Below, piece by piece: positions 1 through 11,476 of a DNA stretch of 64,000 nucleotides. The translations under genes were made by a program, and so were the position numbers. The stretch covers positions 24,139,681 through 24,203,680 of the forward strand of contig NC_088786.1 in assembly GCF_949628265.1 (NCBI RefSeq). The letters are read 5' to 3'. Origin of the DNA: Cloeon dipterum (lineage: Eukaryota > Arthropoda > Insecta > Ephemeroptera > Baetidae). The notes below the pieces were generated by a model. The model had not been told where the DNA came from, did not search any database, and worked only from the letters and a program-made list of their open reading frames with translations. Every line of letters starts with the position of its first letter. Within the stretch, counting starts at the first letter, position 1.

Positions 1-213
1 GAAACTGTTCTTTATTCTTTGCTGGTTGTACATATGTTAGCAAATTTCAAGCTCAAAGCTTTTATATACTACTCACAATCAGGTAAGCCAGACCTTTTCA
101 TAAACTATGGGGAACCAAAACGCTTGGAAAACTCAACTCTAATAGTGGAAAAATTTGAGTCAGCGGTCCGAAAATTTTACGATAATAGTCAGCACATAAT
201 ACATCGAGTGTAA
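1..213 (+). other. Open frame at the left edge, unidentified
   Basis: The frame is open from the first base to a TAA at 211-213, giving about 70 codons; the first ATG is at 34. It could be the 3' end of a coding exon that begins outside the window, because there is no stop before the edge. The composition is protein-like (for example KFESAVRKFYD near the end) but I recognise no family. No AATAAA signal follows closely; the nearest is near 610. It may equally be chance. Confidence 0.2.
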
Positions 214-3200
214 GAGATATTTGCAACTATTTAATTTACCATGGAACATCAGCATTACATGAACGATAGAGCAAAATGTGGTGATGAACTACCATGCTAT
301 TCACAGTTGTTGATCGCGGATGGGCGCGGACCGCAGTCAACAGGCTCTATTCGTCTATAGTTGGTGGCGAACAAGGGAAAACGACACGGACGCGAATTCG
401 GGTTGGATGCGGTTTCGCGAGCTAATATCGATCAGCGGCGGGAACACAACGAAGGCAACAACATCTGCCAAACAAGAGGGCCGGGCAGTCAGCGGACGCG
501 ATGAAAGTGGCAAATTGCGCAGATAATTGCGAACATGCAGACTCGTTCGCTAGAGCGAAAGCTTGTTGCTTTGCAAAAATACGCGCCAACGCCCAGCCGA
601 AACGCTCTGAATAAATTATGAAAGAGCAAATTTTGCTTTCAGGTCCACATTACAGCGTCTGGGGAAGTGTGAAATCGGACTCTTAGATAAAAAAAATCAA
701 TTTGACAACATTTCCCGACACGAATAACATTAATTAATTGATTAAAATTTTTTTGAAAACATTTCATGCAAAGATTTTTCAGATGACTTTTTTAATCAGG
801 CTTTGAGATAAAATTTTACAAAGTATCAGTATACACCAACTCACTCAAATTGGTTGTATGAATGCAAAAGACAAATTGATGTCACCTCAGTGGTCCACGC
901 TTAAAGAAGTTAAAGAAAGTAAATTTTCCCATAACGCTGAATATTCTAGTTCAAATAGAAAATGGCGTCTCTTATGAGCATAGAGCCATCCACGTTTGTA
1001 TTCCTGGCGACCGTTCGCACGGCCCGAAACAGCAAGAACCCCTTCGACGCACTCAAAGAGAGTGCTCCAGAGAGTGGAGCGCGTCGTGACGATTCTGTCA
1101 ACCGTTTTGCCGTTGAGCCTAGACTTTTGATTTGGCCGGTTTCGCTTTCAGGCTAATCAAACGGAGCAACGAAACGTGTCAGTTGTCAAATTTTGCGGCA
1201 GCCCTTTAGAAAGATGATAAATTCAGGAGTAATTTTTGGTCCCAGCTGGGTTCCAGGAGCATGAAATTAATATTTCAAAAACAAATCCCGTCCGGCTATA
1301 ATTATTTCTAAATATTTTCCAACAAAAACCATGTGGGTTGAATTTTTGCTTTTTTAATTTTTTTACAAAGGAAGATTTATTGTGAACTTAAGTCTATCCG
1401 ATTCCAGAGAATTTTCGGCTGGTGCTTGTTTGGTTACACAGGAAAGCTATTAATCCTATTAATACATTCATGTGCAAATCAAACGAGACAGAAAATTAAA
1501 TGCAGCATTACAGTGGATGGAATCACTCAATTTATCATGAGCCTTTTATCAGTCTGTCGGAATTTAAAATCTGCTAAAATCCAAGTTTAAGGGAATTTCA
1601 TAGGAGTGTGATTTCCGCACGTCTGTAAAGCAGCGTGGCACCAGGAAAGGGTTGGGATTTTCCAGGAGCTTGCCGCTAAAGCCGCCAAGTTTAGTACGAC
1701 TTGGAGCCGGGCGTCATCAGATTTCAACCGGGTCGATAGCTGGCCGCCTCGCACGATGCATTTCCGAGAGCGGCTGTTAGCCAGTTACGCACTTTCTCTA
1801 ACCGCGTCCTGCGCCTGCTGTGGCCGCTATTAACCTGGCCATTGATTGTGCAAAAGCTGGCTGCACGAGTACATTTTTCCGGATACAGTGCTTCTCACGT
1901 ATTAATCTTGCAATTCCATAAAAGATACCAATAAACTAAATTTTACAAATGCATTTGCATCATGGGTTTTCTGGAAGTGAACATTTGAAGAGTTAATTAA
2001 CTACAGAGGACTTTGATCTGAATCACCTGCTGTTAACACGTTAGCGCAAATAACTTTACTGTTTTACCATGGCTATATATGAATTTCAAATGTTTCAAGT
2101 CATGTAGAGAAAAGAAAACTTTTGCATACGAAAGGAGAATCCGAAATTTCTGCTCCCGAATGTGGAGATTTTTGTTCTCTTTGCATTCACGCATTGCCTC
2201 TGCTTGCTGTCAGTGGTTAGGTGACAGAACACGACTCGGCTACTTCCAGCCAGCACGTCGCGTGATGCTATCGTCACACTATCTCTCCAGAGACAGCAGA
2301 AAACTTTTAAGAAGCCTGCTTGCTTCTTTCTAGCATGGATTGTGTGACGTGGAGCATTTTGCAGCCTTCCTGCAGCCCTCCGGCGCACCCTTTTCTCTAT
2401 GTTTTCCAACACGCCGTGGAATTTTGCGCCAAAACTCAACTCCGCAGCGAAGTAAATTTAGATACCCTATATGCGCCCAGTCACGCCCGCGGATTGCCTC
2501 TTTCTCTGCAAAACAATCTCTGTGCGAGGAACAGGCATAGTAAAGTGAATTCTGTTTGGTCTAAAATTGTTTGTTTTACTATGATAACTATTTATCTTGA
2601 GAGCTTTTTCTAGAATGCATAATACACCATAAATATTGTTAAACGATTTTTATTTTAAATTGTCATGGACTGAATGCTAACCTAAATTAAAAATAAGCAT
2701 GGCGTCATTGCAATTAAGAATCAATTTGTACTCTTCATCCCTGGAAAATCTTAAACTCCCAGCCATCCTATTTTTTCTCCCCCGTTTCCTCTCGCCAGAT
2801 TAAACCATTCCATATCCTGCTCCGCTGAAGATGGAGTTGATTAAAGGCTCAACACCTATTTATTTTCCACTCGTTTACGGCTGCTGACAGCTCTCGAGAA
2901 ATGGAAGCTTGATTTTTTGCTTCTCAGCTTCATCGCCGCTTGAGTGACGTGATGCTATCCACGGAATTAGAGCAGCTGCGTGGTATGGAGGCAATTAGAA
3001 CAAAGGCTGCAAACATATATATAGATTTTGCTGCCGCTTTAATTGCGAATCTGTTATTTCACTTCCAACTAACTATAGCGCACTCGCTGGACAAATCCCT
3101 TCCCGCTGAGGATACATGACGACTTCTCATCCAAAGTCTATCGAATGAGACAAGGGCGAATGGGATCAATCGAAAGGGTTGGCATTTCTTTAGTTACCGA

Positions 3201-3460
3201 ACACTTAATAGGATCAAGATTTGCCCCGCAAACCAAAAGAAGCTAATCAACAAGCGGAATTTTGGGAGAGAATTGGGGGTTCCAGTCGACCCATGGACAG
3301 AGAAGAAATCACGGCTTCAAAAAGGGTTCAGAAGAGAACTTTCAGCAGCTGATGAGCTTTTCAGATGTGATGTGGAAAATGAAATAGCAGTTTTTTTTAG
3401 ACTCAATTACGCAACGCCCACATAAAACTAATTACGCTAATTACTAACTAATTATATAAA

Positions 3461-3557
3461 GACTAAAAATAATAGCTGACGTTGCTTTGGTATAACTATG
3501 AATATATACTTATTTAAAGTTAGTTCCTACCGAAGCAACCTCTGCTATTTTTTAGCC
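3461..3557. ncRNA. Candidate microRNA precursor hairpin
   Basis: The 5' arm (3461-3497) and 3' arm (3522-3557) form an imperfect stem of about 31 pairs around a 24-nt loop. Irregularities are one A/C mismatch near the base, a two-base bulge (3470-3471), a T/T mismatch (3477/3543), a C/C mismatch (3480/3540), one G-U wobble (3488/3532) and a small internal loop near the apex. The central run from 3481 to 3492 pairs continuously with 3528-3539. Arm length, loop size and mismatch spacing match a Drosha/Dicer substrate. The arms do not match any conserved insect miRNA I can recall. Either strand could be transcribed; on + the mature products would be near 3471-3493 and 3528-3550. Expression is not shown by the sequence. 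Confidence 0.45.
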
Positions 3558-5113
3558 TTCAAAATTAAGGACTGTATCCTTTAGCTGGTTTATGAAACAC
3601 ATAAAATCAAATATATATGATGTTAATGTCATGAAAATCCGCCCACCCTTTGCTAATTCCAGTGGAGTAGAATGAGAGAGGATGCAGCGCCGTTCTGCAA
3701 ACAATGTTATGATCTGCATGATCAACTTTTTATGTATATTATTGGCTCAGCAGGGCCGTCCACCAGCAAAAAAATCGTGTCTAGCCAGAGCCAGCTGGGA
3801 GCACGGATGTTCTAAAATTTGATTTATGTCTGGCCGCGCTCCAGCAACACACGCTTTCAGTTTTGGAAAAATTGTTTGACGAGCTTTTGAATACACATAT
3901 TGTTTGAAGGGGAAAACTTCTGGCACACTTCATCACGCGAGCTGCGCTTTTATATATCTCATCCCGGCTGCTTTTGACTCCGTCGTTTGCCTCAGCGGCC
4001 AAATTGCCTCTTTGACGCTCGGGCACGTTCCGCGTCTGTGTTCGCAGAGCACAATCAAAGTGCAGCCCGGATCAGTCTGGCGAGTTTCTCTAATTGCTCT
4101 TCAGCCGCGACAGACTGAGAGAGATGATTTACCGTCTGCTGCTTATTTGAATGAAGGCGAACAACAATTCTGATTATTCAGATAAACTTTCCTAACGTCA
4201 ATTCAAATAAAATAAATACTGTGCTGATTGAATTAACTTGCTTGATTGAGATATGTAGAGAAAAGAATAGGAAGTTTCTTTTCTATATCATTCAAATATT
4301 TAAAAAAATCTTAAGTTATTACAGGTGGAAGACAAAAGACTTCACCATTGGAAAAACAATGTTAATTAAATGGAGCTAAATCCTTGATTTTATAGATTAT
4401 TGACTTGACACCATTTTATCAAAGCTGAAAAATATATTAGTGACAAACTTTCAATGCTATAAATGTTTTTTTTTGAAAAAAATTTTCACCATTAAAATGC
4501 GTAGAAAGAATAAAAAAACCTTCAAGGATTGTTTAAGTTTGAAATTTTAAAAGCAAGCTTTTTTTAAATATGATTAACACCACGCCAATATCATAAGTGT
4601 ACGATTTTCAAGAAATTCACTTACAAAGAGAGATATCCAACAGTGAGTTAAGTCACGCAATTTTTATCGCCTTAATCGCGATTAAATTATGCAAATGGCT
4701 TTCAGATGTATAAGAGAGGAATGCAAATTTTAGAACCTCCTTGTTGGGAAAACTTAAACATCCGAGATCAACAGCCAAAATATACAGGAGCCTTTCACAT
4801 CGCTCTTACAAGAAAGAGGGAGCAGAAAACGTGCAGCGTAAATGGTGTTACGAACGAATGTCATTAAAAATGGGGCACACTCATTTGTATTCTGAAAACG
4901 AGGCACGCAACTCCGATAAAAAATATAGCCATCTTTCTCGGCATTGATTCGTTTGGCTAACTGAACTCCAACCAAGCGAATATTGCTTAAGATTTGCAAC
5001 TTTCCCAATTGGACGTTCTACGTTTAAGTCATGAATTTTTCTTCCTTTTCTTCCATCCTTAAATTTGGTTTAAACTGATTTCGATGTTTGTGATAAATTT
5101 ATATGGCCAAGCT

Positions 5114-5146
5114 TATAAAGTGCGCGTACGGTATCAGAAGTCATCT
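5114..5146 (+). promoter_or_regulatory. Weak TATA/Inr-like pair
   Basis: A TATAAAG starts at 5114 and a TCATCT sits about 29 bp downstream, the usual TATA-to-initiator distance. No DPE-like element is found at +28. GAGA-type motifs follow (around 5218-5230). It lies 1.3 kb upstream of the first seen exon of the C1orf21-like gene, so it could drive a 5' untranslated exon, but this is a guess. Confidence 0.2.
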
Positions 5147-6407
5147 ACGCGAGCCTGTAATTCTGGCGACCATTGTTCGCTGTCATTATTTTACGCGCTC
5201 AACCCTCTCTGGCAGTGAGCGAGAGTGTGTCTTTCTCGTTGCCTTCTCATATCGATCCCGACCATAACTATATCAGCCCAACCAGCCGCGCAGAGAGCAG
5301 CCCCTAATATCAGACTCGACCTTTTTCAACTTTCATCCCATTCACTCGCACCAGCAGCCAACTGGTAGAGAGACTTCTCATTAAACGCGATGCACCCGTG
5401 GATTTTCCCGATTGCTATTGGAGATGAGGGATTGGGCACGGAACTCGCACCTTTTCCACCTACACGCATTAGCTTCATGTGTACATTTCATCAAAAAATT
5501 AAAATAAATATTATTGAAATAACGCGTAACTGACCGAATAAATGTGTTAACGGTGAAAACTTTTAATGCATGAGTATTGCTGTGCTGATAATACTTGTAT
5601 AAAATTTGTCTCGAAGAAATAATAACGAAACAGAGGGAGTACTTTTCATTTTGCAATTTATTAGCTGCTGTGAAATGCAGGCAGGGAAGGGGTGAAAACA
5701 GCAAGGGTGCACGCAAAATCCGGTCCAAACGCACAAGAGCTTGGCAGGATATTAAAACGCGAATGGAAATCCTTTATGGTTATTGTGCCCCGCGGAATCT
5801 CTCTAAAAAATCGAATATCCCCATGGTGGTGTGTATCGGCCTTTGCGATTGCGAAACTTTTACGAAACTAAGCAACATTCAGTTATTTATTTGAAGGCTA
5901 AAAAACTACGATATAGAAAAATTATTTAATAAATATAATGTCTCGCCAGTCGCCATTTTTAGCCAAAAAAGCTTATACACCGCGCAGTTAAAAAAAATGT
6001 TTGCCGCATAGTGATTTTTTTGCATAAAATTGTAACTATATTGTATTCCAAAAACTAAAAATCAGTCAATTTTTAACCTTATCTTAACTTGTAACGTCCG
6101 GAATTCCCAAATAAAACATATTCACGCGGTCCTGTTTTTTTTCAATTCAAAGCGTCAATAATAGTAAACTACCAATTTTGACGTGTCGGATACAATTTGC
6201 ACAACCTGTTTTCATTTATTTCCGGAAGTTAAGATCTCTTTTCTTAAAATCTGTTCAGAAATCGAAGAAAGCAGAGTTCACAGCCTTTCTATCTAGAACA
6301 ATTCTGTAATCCACGCATGTCCTCTGCGAGCACACGATTTGAATATTCATCAGCAAAGTAATTTCCTCCGCTCGAATCTAATGAGTGCCGCTTCACTGTG
6401 ATTGCAG

Positions 6408-8909
6408 AGAAAGAACGGGAAATGGTAGCAGAGAGTGCGGACAATGTGTCCATCGAAGAATCTTCCTTTGACCTCAACTCGGACTGCCCGGAAGCGGTGA
6501 ATGCGAGAAGAGCGGCGGCCGTCGCTCGTTTCCGCCAGATTTCGCAGGGACCACTCTTGGCTATGGCGTAAGATATATTCTTCCACGGCCCCTAGAGGCA
6601 ATTAACCCTTGTGGGGTGCAGATAAATTCCCACGATCCCTGTGTGCGTCAAGTGTGTAGGCAACCCGCGCGTCACTCGTGCACGATTGGATTGCCTAACC
6701 CAACTACTGGCTGAAGATGCAGCCAACGGGAAAGGGCAGCAGAGTTTGACAAATTTTGGCAATTTGCTTAGCGGGGGCCATGGTTCGACCTCTGAGGCAA
6801 ACATTAACGAGCCGCTATTTGTTTCCCACTTTATATATATTTCACTCGTATCTGCCTGGGAAAAGCTGAATTCTCAATTTTTGCTGGGCTCTGATCGTCT
6901 CTACAACGCAAACAAATTTTCAAGCTCTCCGTTCATTTTGTTTACTGCATTATTTATAACCACTTTTTAAATTTTCGCCTAACAAGCTCAGCACGCAGTA
7001 TATTGAAAGTATAACTCCCTATACTTTGGGTGACGCATGTAATGGATAAATAATCGATTCCTTTCTACTGTTGCAGGGAAGTCTCCAAAAGCCAGACCGA
7101 TTTCTTCAAGATGCTAGATGAAAAAATTGAAAACGTAAGGATCATTGAAACTTATTTTAAGTAGGGATGAGAAGAGAATTTTTCCCCATAGAAAAAATTA
7201 CTAAATCAGCGTCTAAGATGAAAAGATTTTTAGTATTTATATGGTGTGTATCACAGAGTGTTCAATGTTTTAAATGTGCTTGTTATTCATACACCCAAGG
7301 GGTGCTTTACGCAATATGTGAAACACTTGAGGGAGTTATTTTTGTTTACGGCTTGCTTTAAATATGCTATTCATCGCCTTAGAAAGACGTGTGTGTATAT
7401 TCACGGGCGCGGCACTGGATATGCTGCGAAGCCTTAAAGCGATTCCGAGCAAGTGCAATGTGTGAGAGATATGCAGCAAAATAGCTTTTCAAACGCCTGT
7501 TTGAGTAGCTCTTGCACAAAAGACTATATTATTGCTTCAGTGAGGAGAGGGAGAGTTGCAAAGTTACACTTCATATGTTTGTAAGCCACCCCTTGAGGCT
7601 AATCAAGAGATACGGTTGAAGTTTCCAGTAACAAAACACATAACCATGATACACACAGACAATCAAGCACACTTACTTTGGGCACCGAGTATCCCGATGG
7701 TTTCTTATGAAAGTCCTGAGGTCCAGAAAATATTATCAGTTTTAGCAGAAAGCCCAAATCGTTTAGATCAATTAATTAAATTAATCCCATACATCTCCTA
7801 TCATTTCAAGTTACTAATTGAACGTTGTAACAATCAAAATTTGCAAAGAAAATAATGACAAAACATAATTATGGATGGACACTCAAGCTACGCATATATA
7901 CGCCTGCTGTATTTTTCACCGGCCGATTTTCGATTGAATTATAATTAATCAGCTATAAACTGCAGCTAAAAAAGATGAGGGAAGTCCTTAAGGCAGGTCA
8001 ATTAATCTTAGAGTTTTGGCGTTTTATTTGCAATAAAAACAATCATTGTTTTTGCTTTTTTCCTTCAAGATCTTAAATAAAATCCAACTTTTCACATCTA
8101 AATATTTTGATTTTCAACCCTTTATTTAGGCATCATTTTCAAGTAAAGTGGAAGTTCCATTGGATTAAAATACTCACAGATTTATATTTTTTGGTCAGGG
8201 GTTTGAGTGTTTTTTGATGCAGCAATTTTTTTTATTTAACCTTTGAAGGATATTTCTTAAAGTGCGGCAAACTCATAAACTTTTGAATAATGCTCCAAGT
8301 TTATTACAATTTACTTCTGTAGCAACTGGTGAAAAGCCAAATTAATGAATTTTAAAATTTAAATATGCCCAAATGGAGTCCCGTGGTTTACCCGAAATTG
8401 AACAGTAAATTGATTCACTTTTTATTACACGCTTATCTTACGTTGACCAGTTATACAAATAACCTTAATATACTACGAAAGAATAAGCAGCATAATCAGT
8501 ATAAAATGATACAAAAAACATTCCACAGGGTCCTGACTACAGCGAGTCAGGCGAGAACACCAGGACGGCGAGTCCATCACTGGATCTGAACAAGCTGCGC
8601 AGACTGTCGCTGATGAGCAACGGCCACAAGTCTTCAGTTAGCTCGATTAAATTCCACAGCCAAGGCTTCCTGACCTCTTCCCCAACGAGGGCGCGTACTC
8701 CGCAGCCCGCCACCATTTCCCCGAAGCACCGGCTGCCACCCTTGCAGGCATCGCCGCCGCCCAAGGAGCCCGGCAGCAGGCGCTCAAGTCCGACCCACAT
8801 CCTCGGCCTGGCGCTGTCCAGCCCGCTGAAGGGCAACCACGGCAGTCCTCGCATGTTTACGTCAAACAAAGTTTTCCGGGCAGAAGAACTGGCCACTCGC
8901 TACGACTAA
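6408..8909 (+). CDS. C1orf21-like protein (DUF4612-type), N-terminus unresolved
   Basis: Three exons join in frame: 6408-6567, 7077-7134 and 8529-8909 (TAA at 8907). From the ATG at 6422 this gives 194 residues. The family call rests on residues spanning the exon 2/3 junction, SQTDFFKMLDEKIENGPDY, which closely match the C-terminal block of vertebrate C1orf21 (SQQEFFRMLDEKIEKGRDY). The role of that family is unknown; the human protein begins Met-Gly-Cys, suggesting lipid anchoring. Here the first exon starts after a good acceptor (attgcag) and the frame is open back to it, encoding KERE before the Met, so an upstream exon probably supplies the true N-terminus. Unlike the human protein, about 127 residues follow the conserved block: a serine/proline-rich tail with SP sites. 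A poly(A) signal AATAAA lies at 9539. Confidence 0.72.
7556..7855 (+). other. Intronic open frame, unidentified
   Basis: A 99-codon frame lies inside the 1.4-kb second intron of the C1orf21-like gene, on the same strand. Its first ATG is near 7647. The C-terminal half is protein-like (EVQKILSVLAESPNRLDQLI). No family, terminal repeats or splice partners are recognised. It could be a decayed mobile-element fragment or chance. Confidence 0.15.
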
Positions 8910-9844
8910 AAACTTAATGGTTTCTGGACCTTAATGCAGTGCTTGGACACGAGCTGCGTTGAAAAATATGCTACATATGTTTAATACGTAAATGTGTGTA
9001 TGTGGTTGATATTTTGATTACTGTTCGTACACACTTTTGTTGGCTGCTCTCTATGTGATCCTATTATCCATATTTGTGCAAAGATTCGGAACCAGTGATT
9101 CCTGCTGTGTATGGAAAAATAATGTATTTGACGTCATCATATCAGTGTTTGATATTTTGTTGCGTTTTTCGTTCTCATTCCAAAAGGCGGATTCTGTTGG
9201 CTAAACTAAGTAATTCACACAAAGTCATATTATCCCCCGTGCCTACGATAGACTTCCCCCTTGAAAAGTGTAATTTTTAACGTTCTGCAATACTGTGTAC
9301 GCCTAAATATGTGGTTTCATATCCTGGTTAGTCTCATGTATTGACATGGACCATTTCGTGCTGTAGTCAAGGCCTTAATAGTTCAATAAGTGCAGACAAT
9401 TATCTCACACATGTTCAAACTAAGCGTTCAATATCAAATTTAAGTAAAACAGTTTGTAATTTGGACCAAGTTTTATCAAAATGTTTTGTTCTAAAAATTT
9501 GAATTGGATTCAAAGGCTGTTGAAAGAAATATGTGAAAAATAAAATCTGCATTCATTAAATCATTATTTCTTTTGGTAATTTCATATTAATCGAATAGTG
9601 TAGTGCTACTTTTCATTAAATGTATAGAAAGTGAAAGTTAAAACAAAAATTTCTGAAATTTAAGGATAACCCGCGCAAAAATATGCAAACCAATATCAAT
9701 ATATTGATCATGGAATTTACTTGAAGAATTTACGAACTGAGAGATTATTGAATACATCAGAGGTTTGAAGTAATTTTGACATTTTAAATTATAATACCAT
9801 CAAACACACAATAATTTCTTACTGGAGCGTATGGAGTTTGTAAT
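8910..9844. other. 3' UTR of C1orf21-like gene and spacer
   Basis: AT-rich DNA between two genes. The AATAAA at 9539-9544 is the likely poly(A) signal of the + strand gene, giving a 3' UTR of about 0.65 kb. A 14-bp perfect palindrome (ATCAATATATTGAT, near 9694) lies in the spacer. No coding potential is seen. Confidence 0.6.
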
Positions 9845-10861
9845 TTACGGGCCATGAACCAGTCTTTTGTAGTCGATTTTCTCTAGTTGCACAAGCGGAC
9901 GCAGTTGTTCAGCAAAACAACGCATGTCATCAGCAATCGCATCTTGTCCACTTGGCGCCAGAACACTGAGTTCTACCAGGTAAGAGTGTGTCAAAGCGGT
10001 CAGAGATTCGAATGCCCCACCACTCATTTTCCGCGTTTCATCAATTTTAAACACCTATTAAATCCAGCGATCAGTCGTGAATGGTTACAAAAAATGGCGA
10101 GGAGACAAACCTTAAAGACTGTGATTTTCATTCTACCCTTCCTGAACATGTAACCTTTGGCTAAGTACTCAAAGTCTTTACGGCACCCTAGCTCTGTCAG
10201 GAACTCAACCACGGTGTTTGAGGTACCAATATCAATGCTGTTCCTTAAAACGGTTGGCCGAGATTTGTCACCTTAAATACAAAATTTGAGCACTTGTTCC
10301 CAAATGCAAAGAAATTTTATATATACCTATCTCAGGTTGGCCTATGTAGCGCAACTGCATGGGCATACCATTATGGTCCAACGACCTCCTCACTCTCAAC
10401 TGCAAGGCTGGTTGAGCATTATTTGGACCACCTGAAAAAATTTAAACTTAATCAGCAACTCTCATACTTTTATCTATAGGCATATATATTACGAATGCTG
10501 AAGCACATTTCATGATCGTGGAAAGTTTCCAAAGTAGTGTCGACGTTGTCACACAGTCCCCGCAGCCTGTGCAAGAGCACCTCGACCGAAGAGTCTAAAA
10601 TGCTTCCCTGAAGAAAATACTCTTGATTCGGGATGATGTTGCTCTTCAAGGCAGCAGAGAGGCTGTCGATAGCTGTATTCACTGTCTGCTGAGCCATCTG
10701 GAACGTATTCAGTTTGTGAATAAAATTGTAATGCAACGCACCGCAAAAAATAACTTTCTTGTATTAGATTTAAATGGGCACATATTATTTTGTAATCCAA
10801 TTTATAAACATAGAACATAGTACGACAGAAACAGCAGCTTGGCATTCACTCTTACCGCCAT
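9845..10861 (-). CDS. MED18: Mediator complex subunit 18
   Basis: MED18 is a head-module subunit of Mediator that forms a beta-barrel with MED20 and contacts RNA polymerase II in the nucleus. Five exons on the minus strand join without a break: 10861-10856, 10697-10493, 10431-10327, 10271-10111 and 10054-9845, giving 228 residues (human about 208). Diagnostic blocks are EYFLQGSILDSSVE, HRLRGLCDN, HDHEM, LRYIGQPEIGDK, FEYLAKGYMFRKGRMKI, SYLVELSVLAPSGQD, and FAEQLRPLVQLEKID close to the C-terminus, all in the human order. The first exon carries only ATG GCG before a GTAAG donor; splicing gives Met-Ala-Met-Ala-Gln-Gln. An alternative is to start at the ATG immediately after the acceptor (10697). 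It is head-to-head with SLC10A7, about 0.6 kb apart. Confidence 0.96.
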
Positions 10862-11476
10862 TTCAATTCTTCTCTTTGTTCTGGTCGTTCTGGTATTTTT
10901 TTTTTATTTTATCCTTTATGAAAGCTACATACATACATAGTGATATTATGGATATTATATTGGTTTGATCTGCGCTACGCAGCACCGAGACAAGAGAAGT
11001 GCAAAAACCAATCAACTTGATCTTGAACTGGTATAAATTAGAGAGCTTACAAGTATGAATGGGCCCGAACCTGGCCCAAACTGACCTGAACGATCGGAGA
11101 TCCGAATGCTGATGCTGATGTAAATAAACACAAAAAGGCCGAGTTAGTGGTTACGCCCATCTCATTCATTTTTTTACCACCCCCATAGCTAGCTCATGTT
11201 GTCACCTGTGACCAGCTGTGACTATGCTCCTCCCGTCCTTTCTTTGAGCAGGTTGATGGTGCTTTTTAACTTCAGAAATTCGGACACAGACTGACCAAGG
11301 TCTTAAAAATTGCAAATTCCATAGTAATATTATTTGTTCAATAATTATGTATTCCGCACTTTCTTGAAAGCTATTGTGAGTGTGTGCCTTCCCCATCGAT
11401 CATTGACGAAAATGAATTTTGAGACTGGCGCATAATATTATTTTCATTTGAAATTCGAATACTTCCTGCAAATAAA
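10862..11476. promoter_or_regulatory. Shared upstream region of MED18 and SLC10A7
   Basis: A 615-bp interval between two divergent start codons. It probably contains both 5' UTRs and a bidirectional promoter. I see no TATA box at a convincing position for either gene, which is normal for housekeeping promoters. A T-tract (near 10890) and a short TACATACATA run occur. Confidence 0.4.

Larger units (their letters stand above)
214..6407. other. Intergenic region, no supported protein gene
   Basis: About 6 kb of AT-rich DNA with patches of moderate GC. The open frames here are short, lack splice-linked partners and have no recognisable domains, so I treat them as chance. I looked here for a start exon encoding a Met-Gly-Cys N-terminus for the C1orf21-like gene downstream and found none. 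The notable content is the hairpin at 3461-3557 and a weak TATA/Inr-like pair at 5114-5146. Confidence 0.6.

Noticed and set aside
4940..4990. Small inverted repeat (ATTCGTTTGG and CCAAGCGAAT) with a partial likeness to miR-375.
   Set aside because: Only about 11 bases match the miR-375 core, the stem is 10-18 bp with a 15-nt loop, too short for a precursor, and the expected star arm is lacking.
9845..10212. Separate short minus-strand genes suggested by isolated open frames.
   Set aside because: They are consecutive exons of MED18 joined by clear splice sites in frame.
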